Source of the DNA: Candidatus Thiosymbion ectosymbiont of Robbea hypermnestra
GTDB taxonomy: Bacteria; Pseudomonadota; Gammaproteobacteria; Chromatiales; Chromatiaceae
DNA: 8,712 bases
Direction of reading: 5' to 3'
Assembly: GCA_020443945.1 (NCBI GenBank)
Contig: JAIZWN010000739.1
Span: forward strand, 1 to 8,712
The translations under genes were made by a program, and so were the position numbers. Shown here one piece after another: positions 6,532 through 8,712 of this stretch (position 1 is the stretch's first letter; each line of letters starts with the position of its first letter). The notes under the pieces were generated by a model that ran no database searches, had not been told where the DNA came from, and was given only the letters and a program-made list of their open reading frames with translations.

Positions 6532-6559
6532 ACTATAGCGGCGGACCGGTCCACTACAA
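6532..6559 (-). promoter_or_regulatory. Candidate sigma70-type promoter for the ATPase-TPR pair
   Basis: Read on the minus strand, TTGTAG (complement of 6554-6559) and TATAGT (complement of 6532-6537, one mismatch to TATAAT) are 16 nt apart. The spacer contains the perfect palindrome GGACCGGTCC (6543-6552), a possible operator. The -35 box matches consensus at only three positions, which would suit an activated promoter. Transcription would start about 180 nt before the ATPase ATG. Confidence 0.35.
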
Positions 6560-6560
6560 T

Positions 6561-6582
6561 GATCTATCGGCAGATCTATCGG
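6561..6582 (-). repeat. Direct repeat just upstream of the candidate -35 box
   Basis: GATCTATCGG occurs exactly twice, at 6561-6570 and 6573-6582, with a 12-bp period. On the minus strand the copies read CCGATAGATC and end one base before the candidate -35 box, where an activator would bind. Confidence 0.5.
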
Positions 6583-6601
6583 ATACCCTCCGTTTCACCC
6601 T

Positions 6602-6631
6602 GGATTCCGGCAATCCCTGCCGGAATGACGG
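6602..6631. repeat. Dispersed repeat, copy 3, perfect hairpin
   Basis: ATTCCGGCA (6604-6612) and TGCCGGAAT (6618-6626) pair perfectly around ATCCC, followed by GACGG. It lies 10-37 nt beyond the tpsB stop, so it may stabilise or end that transcript, although no U-tract follows on the minus strand. It is the intact relative of the copies at 3344 and 3775. Confidence 0.6.
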
Positions 6632-6640
6632 AGCGGGGGG

Positions 6641-8374
6641 TTACCACCCGATTTCGATTTTGAAGTAGAGTTCCCAGCCGTCGTCTTCGACCGCCGCGGA
6701 ATTCCCCCGCGCGATTTCAACCAGGGTCGAGACCCGGTCGAACAGTGTTACCCGTATCCCGCCGCCTACCGAGGAGCCTTCGGTGTCGATCCCGAATCCC
6801 TTTTGCCATAGCTTGCCGTAATCCGCGAAGCCGAAGAGACGCAGATTGCGGAGCTGTGGGAAGGGGGCATCCAGGGCATAGGCCAGCTCCAGGCTGCCCA
6901 GGATGCAGTGATCGCCGAACAGGGTCGAGGGCTCGAATCCGCGCCCGAAGATCGCTCCCCCGTAGGTGCATTCCTGGGATGAGAGCAAGGGGGTCCGGGC
7001 GTATTGCCCGTGCAGGTTCAGGATTGCCGACCAGCGGTTTGCGATCCGCTGTAACCGGTACCAGTTGAGCGTGAGCCGGGTGAAGTCTACCCGGCCGTCG
7101 CCACGGGAGGCGTGCTGGTTGTCGTTGTCCATGCTGCCCAGTCCGTCCACGCCCTGGAAGAGGTTCAGGGTCAACAGGTTCAGGGCGTTGCGGCCGACGA
7201 GGACGGCGTCCGCCCAGTCCAGCGAGAGCCCGAGGTCGAAGAGGCTCAGGCGGTCGTGGGTATTGGTGGTATCGAGGATGTCGGAGCGGAAGTCCTGGTA
7301 CCGGTAGCCGCCGAAGACCCAGGTGCTAAAGTCCAGACCGCGCACCAGCGGGTGTTTGAGGGTGAATCCCAGGGAGTAGCCGTCGCTCCGGTAGTCCAGG
7401 CGGTCGAGGATCCGCGTGCCCGGATCGCCGTCGCTGTAGGTGCCGGAGAGGGTCAGGGTCGTGCCTTCCGCATTGAGGGCCCGCGCGTAGTTCGCGGCGA
7501 GGTAGTGCAGCTCGTCGAATTCGATGGTCCCGCTGTAGGAGAGGTCGAGCTGGTCGTTGGCCCGCAACGGGTTTCGGATTTGGGTTCCCAGCGTGAATTG
7601 GAAGGGTCCGTGTTCTTCCGTGCCCCGATTGTCGAGGCGGGTGAAGAAGTGAAAGGTCCGTTGCTGGGGCGGCTCGATCAGGAGGCGTAGCGCCCCCGGC
7701 GCGGAACCGGGGGCGAGCGTAAGGGGAACGCCGCCGCCGGGGACATCGTTGGCCAGGGAGCTGTACCGCTGGTAGACGCGGTCGGAGAGGGGACGGTCGG
7801 CCTGGAGCCTGGCGCCATAGCCGCGGTAGAGGGCCTCTTGGGTTTCCGAGATCCCTGCCGGCAAGGTCAGCGCCTCGATATGGCTTTCCACCACCTCGAT
7901 GCGCACGATGAAGCCCTCGCCGGTGAAGCCGAAGAGCGGTTTGCGGATCCGGACCAGGGTGTATCCGTCCGCCTGGTAGCGCGCGCGCAGATCGCGTACC
8001 AGGGCCTGGATGTCGGCGACGTTTATCCGTCGTTTGGCGACGAGGGGTTGGGTCAGGTCATCGAAGCGTTCGGGGGAGTATAGGGTGCTCCCCATAATCT
8101 GGATCTGTTCGAGTTCGAAGACCATCTCTTGCGCATCCGCATCCGCATCCGCATCCGCATCCGCAGGCTCGGGGCTCGGGGGCGCGGTGGGCTCGACGCG
8201 GGTGGAGGTCGGCTCCGGGCGTGTCGGGAAGCGCTCGGAGACCTTGCCCGGATCGACGCTTCCGGGCACGACCCGAGTATTTCCGGGGCCGACCGTCTGC
8301 GCCGACACGGCGGCGGCCAGGAAGAATCCGCCATACGCAAGGCCGCGGGAGAGCGCTTTGGGGAGGTGGACCAT
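6641..8374 (-). CDS. TpsB-type outer-membrane translocator (FhaC/ShlB/HecB family) of a two-partner secretion system
   Basis: A 577-residue Omp85-superfamily pore that would export a large TpsA exoprotein across the outer membrane. The start chosen is the ATG at 8372-8374: AGGAG lies 8 nt upstream and a signal peptide follows at once (basic LPKALSRG, hydrophobic LAYGGFFLAAA, VSA cleavage after about residue 25). A 57-residue proline/acidic linker with a (DA)5 run (72-81) precedes POTRA1 (about 84-146) and POTRA2 (about 155-235). The rest is a beta-barrel. The conserved loop L6 motif appears as GRGF (477-480, R478), its barrel partner as FADYGK (D518), and the protein ends in an aromatic residue (EIGW). 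C469 and C490 flank the L6 motif. Family length is typical (550-600). No TpsA gene is adjacent in the window. A longer reading from 8431 lacks a ribosome site and would bury the signal peptide. Confidence 0.92.
   Translation of the reverse strand: MVHLPKALSRGLAYGGFFLAAAVSAQTVGPGNTRVVPGSVDPGKVSERFPTRPEPTSTRVEPTAPPSPEPADADADADADAQEMVFELEQIQIMGSTLYSPERFDDLTQPLVAKRRINVADIQALVRDLRARYQADGYTLVRIRKPLFGFTGEGFIVRIEVVESHIEALTLPAGISETQEALYRGYGARLQADRPLSDRVYQRYSSLANDVPGGGVPLTLAPGSAPGALRLLIEPPQQRTFHFFTRLDNRGTEEHGPFQFTLGTQIRNPLRANDQLDLSYSGTIEFDELHYLAANYARALNAEGTTLTLSGTYSDGDPGTRILDRLDYRSDGYSLGFTLKHPLVRGLDFSTWVFGGYRYQDFRSDILDTTNTHDRLSLFDLGLSLDWADAVLVGRNALNLLTLNLFQGVDGLGSMDNDNQHASRGDGRVDFTRLTLNWYRLQRIANRWSAILNLHGQYARTPLLSSQECTYGGAIFGRGFEPSTLFGDHCILGSLELAYALDAPFPQLRNLRLFGFADYGKLWQKGFGIDTEGSSVGGGIRVTLFDRVSTLVEIARGNSAAVEDDGWELYFKIEIGW
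8133..8165. repeat. Hexanucleotide tandem repeat (GCATCC)5 inside tpsB
   Basis: Five exact GCATCC units plus GCA encode the Asp-Ala run at residues 71-81 of the TpsB linker. The 6-bp unit keeps frame, so slippage would change linker length without breaking the gene. Confidence 0.85.
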
Positions 8375-8381
8375 AAGGGAG

Positions 8382-8386
8382 GCTCC
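8382..8386 (-). promoter_or_regulatory. Ribosome binding site that decides the tpsB start
   Basis: On the minus strand AGGAG is followed by 7-8 nt and the ATG at 8374. No comparable site precedes the in-frame ATG at 8431, so the shorter protein with its clean signal peptide is preferred. Confidence 0.65.
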
Positions 8387-8398
8387 TGAGCAGAATCC

Positions 8399-8425
8399 GG
8401 GCACCTTGAAGAACTCGAGGTGCCC
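8399..8425. repeat. 8-bp inverted repeat in the tpsB leader
   Basis: GGGCACCT (8399-8406) and AGGTGCCC (8418-8425) pair perfectly around an 11-nt loop. In the minus-strand mRNA the hairpin sits about 12 nt before the ribosome binding site of tpsB, where it could influence translation or transcript stability. Confidence 0.5.
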
Positions 8426-8431
8426 CTCCAT

Positions 8432-8712
8432 GGGTCGTCACGGACGCGGGAGAACGCCGGGCGATTCACCAGTACCCCATGTCACCTTATTTTGCATCCT
8501 CAGAGCCTTTCCAAACGCGCCCAGGCAAGGCACAGTACGCTGGGAATAACTCTCTACTCTATTGCCAAGCGCTGTAACGCCGCCTGGGCGCGTTTGGAGG
8601 GCTCCCTGCGGGCGCGACTAAAGCTACCATCTGCGTCGTTGCGCGAGCTTGAAATAGGACCGGCTATTCCTGCGCTCACGCGCCTCGCATCTGGCCGCTT
8701 CTCGCCGCGCTG
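8432..8712. other. Non-coding structured region upstream of tpsB
   Basis: No open frame here looks like a gene. The stretch should contain the tpsB promoter, which I cannot pinpoint. It holds a CCAGTACCCCAT motif at 8469-8480 (identical to 4910-4921), a long inverted repeat at 8510-8598, and an imperfect palindrome at about 8641-8684 centred on AATAG-GACCGG-CTATT. Confidence 0.6.
8510..8598. repeat. Perfect 17-bp inverted repeat (89-bp element)
   Basis: TCCAAACGCGCCCAGGC (8510-8526) and GCCTGGGCGCGTTTGGA (8582-8598) are exactly complementary. With one extra base on the left, pairing continues outward to GAGCC/GGCTC. The 55-nt interior is less GC-rich (TGGGAATAACTCTCTACTCTATTGCC region). The arms are too long to be chance and suggest a MITE-like element or a structured RNA. 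Confidence 0.65.

Larger units (their letters stand above)
6344..6640. other. Intergenic region upstream of the ATPase gene
   Basis: This 297-nt gap separates the tpsB stop from the ATPase start, both on the minus strand. It holds a dispersed repeat hairpin (6602-6631), a candidate promoter with upstream direct repeats (6532-6582), and about 180 nt of possible untranslated leader with no gene that I can support. Confidence 0.6.

Noticed and set aside
8375..8431. Upstream in-frame ATG giving a 596-residue TpsB
   Set aside because: No ribosome site and it would place 19 residues before a clean signal peptide; the ATG at 8374 has AGGAG at good spacing.
8010..8549. Plus-strand 179-codon open frame across the tpsB 5' end
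   Set aside because: Antisense to the TpsB signal peptide and linker; the serine/alanine run is just the hexanucleotide repeat read in another frame.

Overview
The window is GC-rich bacterial DNA with Proteobacteria-like gene content: a two-partner-secretion outer-membrane pore (so a Gram-negative diderm), family III CoA-transferases, and intergenic gaps full of short palindromic repeats. A gammaproteobacterium (Chromatiales-like) or an Accumulibacter-like betaproteobacterium fits by impression only; no rRNA or marker gene is present to settle it.

Layout, left to right. (1) 1-183, minus: the first 61 codons of a P-loop ATPase that runs off the left edge. (2) 184-542: a gap holding the start regions of two divergent genes. 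(3) 543-3141, plus: two adjacent paralogous class III (CaiB/BaiF) CoA-transferases, 16 nt apart, strongly resembling the SmtA and SmtB subunits of succinyl-CoA:L-malate CoA-transferase. (4) 3142-3526: a mosaic of dispersed repeat fragments, including a nested inverted repeat with a CRISPR-repeat-like core, just before (5) 3527-3718, plus: a 63-residue two-helix membrane protein of unknown function. (6) 3923-6343, minus: a STAND/AAA-type ATPase followed by a protein with an inactive-NTPase-like N-terminus and a C-terminal TPR region. They are probably co-transcribed from a candidate promoter at 6532-6559 that has direct repeats just upstream. (7) 6641-8374, minus: a TpsB (FhaC/ShlB-type) outer-membrane translocator with an in-frame hexanucleotide repeat in its linker; no TpsA substrate gene is visible. 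(8) 8432-8712: non-coding DNA with strong inverted repeats.

How the genes relate. SmtA and SmtB probably form one heteromeric enzyme moving CoA from succinyl-CoA to malate or a related dicarboxylic acid. The ATPase and TPR protein look like a two-gene regulatory or conflict-type module of unknown output. The TpsB would export a large exoprotein encoded elsewhere. Nothing ties these three modules together beyond proximity and the shared repeats between them. The most unusual material is the ATPase/TPR pair, the repeat families in the gaps (including a CCAGTACCCCAT/ATGGGGTAC motif that overlaps a start codon) and the structured elements at 3423-3501 and 8510-8598.
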